In this document: positions 7,717 to 12,775 of the stretch, one piece after another
How the letters are laid out: the number at the start of each line of letters is the position of its first letter
Position numbering within the stretch: position 1 is the stretch's first letter
Assembly (NCBI GenBank): GCA_038065635.1
Contig: JBBTQP010000094.1
Span: 1 to 19,982 of the forward strand
Length of the DNA: 19,982 nt
From: JAHJFW01 sp038065635
GTDB taxonomy: Bacteria; Patescibacteriota; Patescibacteriia; 2-12-FULL-60-25
Direction of reading: 5' to 3'
Program-made: the position numbers and the translations under genes
Notes under the pieces: generated by a model
Database searches by the model: none
What the model was told of the DNA's origin: nothing
The model's input: only the letters and a program-made list of their open reading frames with translations

Positions 7717-8691
7717 TCAACGAGAATTCAATTTCCTAATATAACTGCCGATCAAATAACGGGAATAAACCCTGGAAGCAACGACGAGAATAAGAATGAT
7801 AGCTAAAATCGCCAAGATCAAACTGCGCGGGACCACCCAAAAAGTAGTTTTAGCCGTAATTTTCTGCTCACCGTCTCCGTATTCAGCGCGAATTTCCGCA
7901 GTATAGCGGCCAAACGCAAAATTCCTAACCTCGTTCTTTAACGAAGCGATCATACTCAAATCCCCTTCTTGCGCTGGATCGCCGGTTTTTGTCCAAATTG
8001 ATTGAAACCTTCTCGTGCTGTTAGGCAAAATAATAAAATTGTCAGGATTTAACGGAACCGCAACGACCTCCTTACCAAACATATTCTTTACTACGATCGA
8101 TCCCTTCGGTTTGACGTGGACGTTCCCCAGATTCTGGATTCTTGTCTCAAACGAAATCGGAAGACGGCGAAAAGAATCCGCTGGTTTTGTAGAAAAACTC
8201 AAAACTTTTATTTCCTCATGAACTGATCCCGGGACTCTTATGTAAAAAGGAACTCCGCTCGTTTGAACTCTCGCCTTTGCGTCAGAGGAAGTGCGAGAAA
8301 AAAGCATGCTCAAATAATGCCCTCCGGAAATCGCATTCGACGGAACAGAAATTTCATAATTAAAATCACGAACCTCGTGTGGTTGTAAGATTAATTTTTT
8401 TTCTTGAGGAACTATCCATGATGATTCCAAAAAAGAATCGTTAGATTTGAAAAAAATCAATTCACCTATTTCGCCGCTCTGCTGAACTCCTCCGATAGTG
8501 ACATCAAACGTTGCGGGAGTATCCGTTTCATTTTTCACGCTGAAACTACCGCTAACTTTCTTGCCGGGTTCAATAACGTGTTCAATGGTTGACTCGGATA
8601 CTGAAAACGCATTTGCGACGACTGGTAAAAAACAAAAACCGGTCACGATTGCTATTGATATTATTAGATATTTCGAAAAATAATACTTCAT
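7717..8691 (-). CDS. DUF916/WxLIP-like membrane-anchored surface protein (first paralogue, head of locus)
   Basis: 324 aa. Signal peptide to about residue 29 (VVANAF). Domain one starts FSVSESTIEHVIEPGKKVSG and carries SSWIVPQEKKLILQPHE and SGGHYLSMLFS; domain two has GNVHVKPKGSIVVKNMFGKE and ILPNSTRRFQSIWTK. TFWVVP precedes one transmembrane helix (about 290-310) and a tail ending SYIRKLNSR. The paralogues at 56-1063 and 2161-3138 share the same layout. It is the first gene of the locus, and its stop is 1 nt from the next start. In the gap before it (8692-8817) TACAAT at about 8770 is a possible -10, but no convincing -35 could be paired with it. Confidence 0.75.
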   Translation of the reverse strand: MKYYFSKYLIISIAIVTGFCFLPVVANAFSVSESTIEHVIEPGKKVSGSFSVKNETDTPATFDVTIGGVQQSGEIGELIFFKSNDSFLESSWIVPQEKKLILQPHEVRDFNYEISVPSNAISGGHYLSMLFSRTSSDAKARVQTSGVPFYIRVPGSVHEEIKVLSFSTKPADSFRRLPISFETRIQNLGNVHVKPKGSIVVKNMFGKEVVAVPLNPDNFIILPNSTRRFQSIWTKTGDPAQEGDLSMIASLKNEVRNFAFGRYTAEIRAEYGDGEQKITAKTTFWVVPRSLILAILAIILILVVASRVYSRYLIGSYIRKLNSR

Positions 8692-8817
8692 AACCTACAA
8701 TGATCTAAAGTAAAACAATTACAAAATCAATCCACAATTCCCCGCACACAATAGAGTACTAAACTCGCGCATTGTACACAATCGAGATTCGATAAATAAC
8801 GCACGACTCTCCGCTCT

Positions 8818-8995
8818 GTCATTGCGAGGAGTAGCAACGACGCGGCAATCTAATCAACTGTCATTGCGAGGAGTAGCAACGACGTGGCAATCTAATCAAC
8901 TGTCATTGCGAGGAGTAGCAACGACGTGGCAATCTAGTAAGAGAATATCTCTCCTCTGATTAGATTGCCACGCCACTGCTGTGGCTCGCAATGAC
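8818..8995. repeat. Tandem 42-nt repeats plus an inverted copy
   Basis: Three head-to-tail units start at 8818, 8860 and 8902 with an exact 42-nt period. The first two differ at one base (GACGCGG versus GACGTGG), and the third diverges after about 34 nt. An inverted, more diverged copy lies at 8957-8995, so the array ends as a hairpin. There are no spacers, so this is not CRISPR. The first unit is identical, inverted, to 13-54. With 8692-8817, where nothing firm is seen, this fills the stretch between the surface locus and the next gene. Confidence 0.85.
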
Positions 8996-9003
8996 ACGAC
9001 TAC

Positions 9004-9060
9004 AAAAAACCCCGCCCACTCCGTTCGCTCGCAGTACGCGAGGCAACGGAACGGACGGGG
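9004..9060 (-). terminator. Strong intrinsic terminator
   Basis: On the minus strand a long GC-rich hairpin (9010-9060; arms CCCCGTCCGTTCCGTTGCCT and its near complement ending GGGCGGGG) is followed by six T (9009-9004). It lies 13 nt after the stop of the gene at 9074-9583. Confidence 0.85.
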
Positions 9061-9073
9061 GTTGGAGCAGACG

Positions 9074-9583
9074 CTATACTGCGCAGATGATCCCACTGTC
9101 GGGCAAGCGTCGCTGGCGTACGGCGAGGAACCGGAACTGGAAGCTTTTGTACCAGTCGTAGTCGATCCAGTGCAGGTCGAGGGCACTGCCGCGGCTATCA
9201 TTACACAGATACGCGGCGACGCGTCTACCGTCCACGCGTGTCTCGGAGCCGAGAGCGGCGATGTAGTACTTCAGCTGCTCGTCGGGGTACACCTCGGCGA
9301 AACCGAGGAGCTCCTCGTAGAGCGCTGGCCGCAGACACTTGCGGTCCATCTCGGCCAGCACCTCGTCGGTAGACGCTTTACGGCCCATGTAAACGTACTC
9401 GAAGTCGAGCTCGCAATTCTCCTTCGAAACGACCTTGCAGCGCGCGATCGGATCGAAGCGCTTGCCCTTGTAGCCGGGGTAGACGTAAGCCGGGAACCGG
9501 CGCTTCAACTCCTCGAACTCGGGCTGGACGTAGGTGACCCACGCCGAGAACGGCGGCTTGCTAACAATCACTTCTTCGCTCAT
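9074..9583 (-). CDS. Conserved hypothetical protein, paralogue of the gene cut at the right edge
   Basis: 169 aa, predicted soluble, with no signal peptide or transmembrane segment. It is rich in Tyr, Arg and Asp. Its second half (about residues 99-157, YPDEQLKYYIAALGSET ... DYDWYKSFQFRFLAVR) aligns with the C-terminus of the partial gene at 19808-19982, sharing I-x-ALGS-x-T, LC, D-x-x-W-x-D-x-x-WY-x-x-F-x-F-x-F-x-x-VR. This supports both as real genes of one family. Residues 158-169 are an extra tail. A good Shine-Dalgarno sequence (AGGGAGG) precedes the ATG, and the gene has its own candidate promoter (9689-9717) and terminator. It is GC-rich compared with the neighbouring surface genes. 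No function is recognised. Confidence 0.75.
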   Translation of the reverse strand: MSEEVIVSKPPFSAWVTYVQPEFEELKRRFPAYVYPGYKGKRFDPIARCKVVSKENCELDFEYVYMGRKASTDEVLAEMDRKCLRPALYEELLGFAEVYPDEQLKYYIAALGSETRVDGRRVAAYLCNDSRGSALDLHWIDYDWYKSFQFRFLAVRQRRLPDSGIICAV

Positions 9584-9610
9584 TTCTCAATCCTCCCTCA
9601 CCAAGCAACG

Positions 9611-9619
9611 TTATCCACA
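9611..9619 (+). promoter_or_regulatory. Consensus DnaA box (TTATCCACA)
   Basis: Perfect match to the DnaA box consensus TTATNCACA. It lies in the leader of the 9074-9583 gene, about 230 nt from the first parS. A second box is at 9979-9987, and a one-mismatch version (TTGTCCACA, minus) is at 10146-10154. Confidence 0.5.
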
Positions 9620-9817
9620 CGACGCGAACGGACCACCCGCTCACGTCATGACAATCAAAGCAAAATCAAAGGAGCGAATTCTAAATTTCATTTACCATAA
9701 ATATGCTCTTTTGTCAATCATAAATAGTTTAGCCCAAAAACCTTTCAATAACTCAATATTTAAGCCATTTTTCTTTGTGTCGGGAAATATCTCACCCAAT
9801 ATTTCTCCCCTTTTCCC
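9620..9817. other. AT-rich gene-free stretch between DnaA box and parS array
   Basis: This stretch is visibly AT-rich from about 9660 to 9800, with ATAAATATG, TCAATATTTAAG and CAATATTTC tracts. No credible ORF is present. It could be a DNA unwinding element given its neighbours, but no ordered repeat set that would define an origin is seen. Confidence 0.35.
9689..9717 (-). promoter_or_regulatory. Candidate promoter for the 9074-9583 gene
   Basis: Perfect TTGACA (9712-9717), 17-bp spacer, then TAAATG (9689-9694), which is a weak -10. The leader would be about 100 nt and would include the DnaA box at 9611-9619. Confidence 0.35.
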
Positions 9818-9841
9818 GGTACCAGGTACGTACCTGGTACG
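9818..9841. repeat. 24-bp palindrome, copy 1
   Basis: Half-site GGTACCAGGTAC followed by its reverse complement; only the last base deviates (G for C). It ends 7 bp before parS1. Confidence 0.9.
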
Positions 9842-9848
9842 CTTTCAA

Positions 9849-9864
9849 TGTTTCACGTGAAACA
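9849..9864. promoter_or_regulatory. parS site 1
   Basis: TGTTTCACGTGAAACA, a perfect match to the bacterial chromosomal parS consensus bound by ParB. ParB itself is not encoded in this window. The dyad extends to AATGTTTCACGTGAAACATT. Confidence 0.95.
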
Positions 9865-9866
9865 TT

Positions 9867-9975
9867 CCTATCCTCCCTCTTAAGATAAGAGGAGTTTTTC
9901 GTAACTCCTCCTAACCTCCTCTTACCCTTCATGCCTGAGGCAGATCCGCCTTAGGCGGAAAGAGGAGGAACTTTG
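9867..9975. repeat. Purine/pyrimidine-strand repeat cluster with hairpins
   Basis: CCTCCCTCTTA and TAAGAGGAG form a hairpin followed by TTTTT (9871-9899). Next comes TAACTCCTCCTAACCTCCTC (9903-9922), then CCGCCTTAGGCGG inside a GCCTGAGGC-flanked dyad near 9933-9960, then AGAGGAGGAAC. Related copies lie at 10381-10416, 10536-10571, 10621-10668, 19396-19444 and 19601-19643. This is a dispersed intergenic repeat with no coding content. The first hairpin could terminate plus-strand transcription, but no plus-strand gene precedes it. Confidence 0.6.
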
Positions 9976-9978
9976 GGC

Positions 9979-9987
9979 TGTGAATAA
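9979..9987 (-). promoter_or_regulatory. Consensus DnaA box (TTATTCACA)
   Basis: The minus strand reads TTATTCACA, a consensus DnaA box. It abuts copy 2 of the 24-bp palindrome. Confidence 0.5.
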
Positions 9988-10011
9988 GGTACCAGGTACG
10001 TACCTGGTAAC
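9988..10011. repeat. 24-bp palindrome, copy 2
   Basis: Same palindrome with one change near the right end (GGTAAC for GGTACC). It ends 8 bp before parS2. Confidence 0.9.
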
Positions 10012-10019
10012 TTTCAGGA

Positions 10020-10035
10020 TGTTTCACGTGAAACA
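10020..10035. promoter_or_regulatory. parS site 2
   Basis: Perfect TGTTTCACGTGAAACA. The sequence following it (TTTCAAACACAAAAC.CGCT) is repeated after parS3, showing that parS plus flank was duplicated. Confidence 0.95.
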
Positions 10036-10078
10036 TTTCAAACACAAAACACGCTAACAAACGGGTTATGAAGATTAG

Positions 10079-10102
10079 GGTACCAGGTACGTACCTGGTA
10101 CC
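10079..10102. repeat. 24-bp palindrome, copy 3 (perfect)
   Basis: A perfect dyad: GGTACCAGGTAC followed by its exact reverse complement. It is the only copy with no parS next to it. Confidence 0.9.
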
Positions 10103-10154
10103 TTGTGAGTTATGAGTAGAAATATGAAGCGAAATATTTAGGATATGTGGACAA

Positions 10155-10178
10155 TGTACCTGGTACGTACCTGGTACC
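10155..10178. repeat. 24-bp palindrome, copy 4
   Basis: The left half-site is altered (TGTACCTGGTAC) and the right half is intact. It ends 6 bp before parS3. Confidence 0.85.
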
Positions 10179-10184
10179 TATTAA

Positions 10185-10200
10185 TGTTTCACGTGAAACA
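10185..10200. promoter_or_regulatory. parS site 3
   Basis: Perfect TGTTTCACGTGAAACA, just beyond the 3' end and terminator of the tRNA-Ala gene. Confidence 0.95.
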
Positions 10201-10210
10201 TTTCAAACAC

Positions 10211-10234
10211 AAAACCCGCTTGTTAGCGGGTTTT
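10211..10234. terminator. Bidirectional hairpin terminator after tRNA-Ala
   Basis: AAAACCCGCT and AGCGGGTTTT form a stem with a TGTT loop, with T runs usable in both directions. On the minus strand it follows the tRNA-Ala CCA by 5 nt. A degraded copy lies at about 10046-10066, after parS2. Confidence 0.75.
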
Positions 10235-10239
10235 GTATC

Positions 10240-10313
10240 TGGTGGACCTAGACAGAATCGAACTGTCGCCTCCGCAATGCGAATGCGGCGTAATGCCACT
10301 TTACTATAGGCCC
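10240..10313 (-). tRNA. tRNA-Ala (anticodon CGC)
   Basis: Cloverleaf folded by hand. The acceptor stem GGGCCTA/TAGGTCC contains the G3-U70 pair that marks alanine tRNAs. The D stem is GTAA/TTAC, the anticodon stem CCGCA/TGCGG with loop TTCGCAT (anticodon CGC, codon GCG), and the T arm GACAG-TTCGATT-CTGTC. Discriminator A and CCA are encoded. parS4 lies 9 bp upstream of the 5' end, where promoter elements would be expected. Confidence 0.92.
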
Positions 10314-10322
10314 CTGATAAAA

Positions 10323-10338
10323 TGTTTCACGTGAAACA
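10323..10338. promoter_or_regulatory. parS site 4, upstream of tRNA-Ala
   Basis: Perfect TGTTTCACGTGAAACA. It is the only parS without a 24-bp palindrome beside it, and it overlaps the expected tRNA-Ala promoter or leader. Confidence 0.95.
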
Positions 10339-10361
10339 TTCTTCTGGCCGAAATATCTAAT

Positions 10362-10571
10362 TGTCTGATCCCGTCCCATCCTCCCTCTTGAGGTAAGAGG
10401 GAGTTAGAGGGAGTTANNNNNNNNNNNNNNNNNNNNNNNNNNNNNNNNNNNNNNNNNNNNNNNNNNNNNNNNNNNNNNNNNNNNNNNNNNNNNNNNNNNN
10501 NNNNNNNNNNNNNNNNTGTCTGATCCCGTCCCATCCTCCCTCTTGAGGTAAGAGGGAGTTAGAGGGAGTTA
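10362..10571. other. 100-N scaffold gap flanked by identical 55-nt sequences
   Basis: Positions 10417-10516 are N. The 55 nt before (10362-10416) and the 55 nt after (10517-10571) are identical, beginning TGTCTGATCCCGTCCCATCC and ending in AGAGGGAGTTA. A 55-nt overlap equals a common assembler k-mer, so the two contigs probably abut with no missing sequence, or the segment is a collapsed tandem repeat. The flank belongs to the purine/pyrimidine repeat family. Confidence 0.85.
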
Positions 10572-10620
10572 TGAACCGTGAACAAATCCCATTCCAATTG
10601 GAATCGTATCATTCACTGTT

Positions 10621-10668
10621 CGTAACTCCTCCTAACCTCCTCTTACCCTAAGTGGAGGGATTTGGGGC
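10621..10668. repeat. Purine/pyrimidine dispersed repeat copy
   Basis: CGTAACTCCTCCTAACCTCC followed by TCTTACCCTAAGTGGAGGGA matches the copy at 9900-9930 for about 28 nt. With 10572-10620, where nothing is seen, it fills the space between the gap and palindrome copy 5. Confidence 0.6.
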
Positions 10669-10671
10669 TAA

Positions 10672-10695
10672 GGTACCATGTACGTACCTGGTACC
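10672..10695. repeat. 24-bp palindrome, copy 5
   Basis: One change in the left half-site (GGTACCATGTAC); the right half is intact. It ends 8 bp before parS5. Confidence 0.88.
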
Positions 10696-10703
10696 TACCA
10701 AAA

Positions 10704-10719
10704 TGTTTCACGTGAAACA
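10704..10719. promoter_or_regulatory. parS site 5
   Basis: Perfect TGTTTCACGTGAAACA, 19 bp beyond the 3' end of tRNA-Arg. It is the last site of the cluster. Confidence 0.95.
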
Positions 10720-10738
10720 TTCTTCCTGCCATGACCTT

Positions 10739-10810
10739 TGCCCCCGGGAGGAATTGAACCACCATTTAGGGCTTAGGAGTCCCTCGTTCTATCCTTTGAA
10801 CTACGGGAGC
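10739..10810 (-). tRNA. tRNA-Arg (anticodon CCT)
   Basis: Hand-folded: acceptor GCTCCCG/CGGGGGC, D arm GTTC...GAAC, anticodon loop CTCCTAA (CCT, codon AGG), T loop TTCAATT. Two stem mismatches are visible, A31-G39 in the anticodon stem and U51-U63 in the T stem. CCA is not encoded (AAG follows the discriminator A), unlike tRNA-Ala and tRNA-Cys here. A TTGACA at 10871-10876 lies upstream, but no good -10 pairs with it. Confidence 0.85.
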
Positions 10811-10951
10811 ACGAACTCATAGGAGCACGGGACATGGTGGGATCGCTCTTGTGTCGTGAAATATCTAAATTGTCAATTTTCGCTTTACTTACTTACTTTT
10901 TTTTGCGTCGTTCAATAATAATGAAAAAAATAGTGATCGTCAACACAATGA

Positions 10952-10978
10952 TTGACGAGATTTGATATTTCCTATAAA
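10952..10978 (+). promoter_or_regulatory. Candidate rpsT promoter
   Basis: TTGACG (10952-10957) and TATAAA (10973-10978) with a short 15-bp spacer. The predicted start of transcription is about 15 nt before the rpsT ATG. The rest of 10811-10951 is T-rich with no other feature seen. Confidence 0.4.
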
Positions 10979-10999
10979 TTACCAACTACAAATCAATCT

Positions 11000-11263
11000 A
11001 TGCCAAACAAACCATCAGCTGCCAAAGAACTTCGCAAGGCGAAAAAGCGCACAGTGCTCAATCGCCGGACCGAATCGCACGTAAGAAATCTTTTTAAGAT
11101 GACAATGGACTTGATTAAGGAAGGAAAAATGGAGGAAGCAAGTAAATTCGCGCAACGTTTTCAACAGGCAATCGATAAAGCCGTGAAGAATGAAGTGGAG
11201 TCGAAAAATAAAGCGAGCAGAAAAAAAAGCTCGTTGATGAAGGCGATGAAAAAGTCCGCCTAA
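11000..11263 (+). CDS. rpsT: 30S ribosomal protein S20
   Basis: 87 aa from ATG 11000, the typical S20 length. The sequence MPNKPSAAKELRKAKKRTVL with NRRTESHVRN is the classic basic N-terminal helix, followed by helices two and three and the Lys/Ser-rich end NKASRKKSSLMKAMKKSA. S20 binds 16S rRNA in the body of the 30S subunit. The reading frame is open for 16 codons upstream (from 10952), but that would include the promoter and is not S20-like. No Shine-Dalgarno sequence is visible before the ATG. It converges with holA, sharing a bidirectional terminator; rpsT next to holA is a common bacterial pairing. Confidence 0.92.
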   Translation: MPNKPSAAKELRKAKKRTVLNRRTESHVRNLFKMTMDLIKEGKMEEASKFAQRFQQAIDKAVKNEVESKNKASRKKSSLMKAMKKSA

Positions 11264-11269
11264 CAAAAT

Positions 11270-11291
11270 ATCCCCTGAAAAGGGGATTTTT
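11270..11291. terminator. Bidirectional terminator between rpsT and holA
   Basis: ATCCCC (11270-11275), loop, GGGGAT (11282-11287) and a T tract to 11291. On the minus strand the hairpin is followed by TATTTTG. It lies between the convergent stops of rpsT (11263) and holA (11293). Confidence 0.8.
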
Positions 11292-11292
11292 G

Positions 11293-12120
11293 TTATTTCA
11301 AAATCATCAGCGCTTCAACGTCATCGCACAATCCGGAACGAGTTCCAACTAATGCACGCATTGATGCCGCGATTCGAGATTCGCTTTTTCCGATTTTTGC
11401 GTTACGTAATTTTGAAACTACAAACGGTTGAATGCCTGAAAAATCTCCGGACTTAATTCTCTCATACGATCGAAGTTGAAATAATAACGCGCTCACAAAT
11501 CCGGTTTCCTTTGCCTCAGACGCCCACGATCGCCAACCGAGATTGTTTGCTATAGCGTTATCTACAATTCTAAAAATTGATTCTTCGCCGCTAAGACCAA
11601 CGATTGATTGAGGATTTATGGCTTGTTTTTGTAATTCGTTTATCACGCACCAAGAATCACCGCCGCAACTGGAAGCGACTTTATCCGCAATCTGCTGTGA
11701 CACTCCATACTTTGTCGCGTTTTCACGAACCCAGTTCCGGAATTCCGTTCCTTCGAGTAGGGGATAAGAAAAATAAAAAACTTTTGTGGTTTTTAATTTT
11801 TCTGTGACTGTTTTTGCCGGCGGCGTTTCTTCAACCGTTACCAAAATCGTCTGATCATTATCCGATGCGAGTCTGGAATCAAGTCTTGCGAGATCGGCTG
11901 CGGAAATTTTTTTCAACAAACCATCCGTGCGAATAAATTTCTTCGATGAAAAAAGTGACGCAGCGCCGAGTTTATTTAAAACGTCCGCGACTCCTTGAGA
12001 TACGTCAATCCGTTCTGTCGATTGACCTGACAGATCAAATTTTTTGCGAAAAGCCGCCATCAATTCACGCGCCTTTTCTCTTGCGCGATACGAGTCCGGA
12101 CCTGAACAGATAATTAACAT
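11293..12120 (-). CDS. holA: DNA polymerase III delta subunit
   Basis: 275 aa, shorter than the ~340 aa of E. coli HolA but usual for reduced genomes. The N-terminal AAA+-like domain starts MLIICSGPDSYRAREKAREL (the family has G-x-D/E-x-Y/F here and lacks a working Walker A). LFSSKKFIRTDGLLKK near 56-71 matches the family's LF-x-x-R/K-x-x-I-V strand. CGGDSWCVINELQK (152-165) matches the domain II signature G-x-D-x-x-x-x-x-x-E-L-x-K. A helical collar domain follows (about 180-275). Delta opens the beta clamp within the clamp-loader complex. It is convergent with rpsT; no clear ribosome binding site is seen upstream. Confidence 0.8.
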   Translation of the reverse strand: MLIICSGPDSYRAREKARELMAAFRKKFDLSGQSTERIDVSQGVADVLNKLGAASLFSSKKFIRTDGLLKKISAADLARLDSRLASDNDQTILVTVEETPPAKTVTEKLKTTKVFYFSYPLLEGTEFRNWVRENATKYGVSQQIADKVASSCGGDSWCVINELQKQAINPQSIVGLSGEESIFRIVDNAIANNLGWRSWASEAKETGFVSALLFQLRSYERIKSGDFSGIQPFVVSKLRNAKIGKSESRIAASMRALVGTRSGLCDDVEALMILK

Positions 12121-12166
12121 TGACCAAGCTTAGCTCAAGCGTAAAAAAAGTGGGAGAGTGTAACTC

Positions 12167-12195
12167 TTGATAATTGATGCGATTTCGGCTAATGT
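12167..12195 (+). promoter_or_regulatory. Candidate promoter for the PgpA-like gene
   Basis: TTGATA (12167-12172), 17-bp spacer, TAATGT (12190-12195) keeping the most conserved T1, A2 and T6. Spacing agrees with other promoters in this window. The strong ribosome binding site AAAGGAGG (12205-12212) follows. Confidence 0.4.
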
Positions 12196-12218
12196 CTTTT
12201 CGCCAAAGGAGGAATAGC

Positions 12219-12653
12219 ATGGATCGACAACAGAAATCTCGTTCGTGGGGGACGATCGTAGCACTGTTCGTACTGGTCGCATTTCGCGACGCTTCGTTTC
12301 AAATGATCGCAGCGATCGCGATCTCGAGCTTCATCGTGGGGTTGATCGTGATCGGATCTGCCAAGCGAAGCTCCGGCAGGGCCGCGAGCTGCTACTACGA
12401 CGAGTTTCACGGCATGTTCGTGGCCGCGCTACCGATCTGGTTCTTCGATCTGCGTGGGAATCTCCAATTCCTCGCGATCTTCATGGCTTTCCTGCTTTTC
12501 ACCGTTTGTGATGAGCAGAAGCCCTGGCCAATCAACAAAACCGAGAAACGGTTCGCACGAAGCGCGTTCGGAATCATGGTGAACAACACCGTGGCCGGCG
12601 GCATGTCGGCCGTTCTACTCGGCGTCTTCATCGCGGCCTTCGGCCGCGCGTGA
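12219..12653 (+). CDS. PgpA-like (phosphatidylglycerophosphatase A family) membrane protein with altered acidic motif
   Basis: 144 aa from ATG 12219, chosen because AAAGGAGG precedes it by 6 nt. It aligns by eye with E. coli PgpA: GTIVALFVLVAF (GTMGSLAAIPF), YYDEFHGMF (VWDEFVGMW, D61 E62), FLLFTVCDEQKPWPI (FVIFRILDMWKPWPI, D98), and GIMVNNTVAGG (GIMIDDIVAGV). PgpA removes phosphate from phosphatidylglycerophosphate in the membrane. Here the Asp-Asp after GIM is Asn-Asn (N122 N123), and the first ~30 residues of PgpA are missing, so activity is doubtful. Three or four hydrophobic segments are visible. It is a single-gene unit with its own promoter and terminator, GC-rich relative to its neighbours. 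Family assignment is fairly sure; function is not. Confidence 0.7.
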   Translation: MDRQQKSRSWGTIVALFVLVAFRDASFQMIAAIAISSFIVGLIVIGSAKRSSGRAASCYYDEFHGMFVAALPIWFFDLRGNLQFLAIFMAFLLFTVCDEQKPWPINKTEKRFARSAFGIMVNNTVAGGMSAVLLGVFIAAFGRA

Positions 12654-12683
12654 CCGGCAAGCGACACAGCTGCCGGTTTTTTT
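12653..12683 (+). terminator. Intrinsic terminator of the PgpA-like gene
   Basis: ACCGGCA (12653-12659, starting on the last base of the stop codon) pairs with TGCCGGT (12671-12677), followed by seven T. Confidence 0.88.
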
Positions 12684-12701
12684 ATATGAACTGTTATCCC
12701 C

Positions 12702-12730
12702 TTGACACTTTTTCCAATCCATCGTATCGG
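12702..12730 (+). promoter_or_regulatory. Candidate promoter of the lipoprotein gene
   Basis: Perfect TTGACA (12702-12707), 17-bp spacer, TATCGG (12725-12730), which is a poor -10. The GTG start is about 40 nt further on. Confidence 0.4.
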
Positions 12731-12775
12731 TAGATATAGGTACGGACGAAAGTCCCACAACGAGGAGAGTGCAAA

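Noticed and set aside
8818..8940. CRISPR-like array (three 42-nt direct repeats)
   Set aside because: The copies abut with no spacers, an inverted copy follows, and relatives are dispersed elsewhere in the window. No cas gene is present.
8981..9700. Long plus-strand ORF antisense to the 9074-9583 gene
   Set aside because: It runs through the terminator, repeat and promoter of the minus-strand gene; the minus frame has a Shine-Dalgarno sequence and a homologous paralogue in this window.
10304..10534. Minus-strand ORF spanning the N gap
   Set aside because: It consists of gap N codons plus tRNA-Ala leader, parS and repeat sequence; not a gene.
10952..10999. N-terminal extension of S20 from 10952
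   Set aside because: The extension is unlike S20 and contains the likely promoter; ATG 11000 gives the standard N-terminus MPNKPSAAKE.
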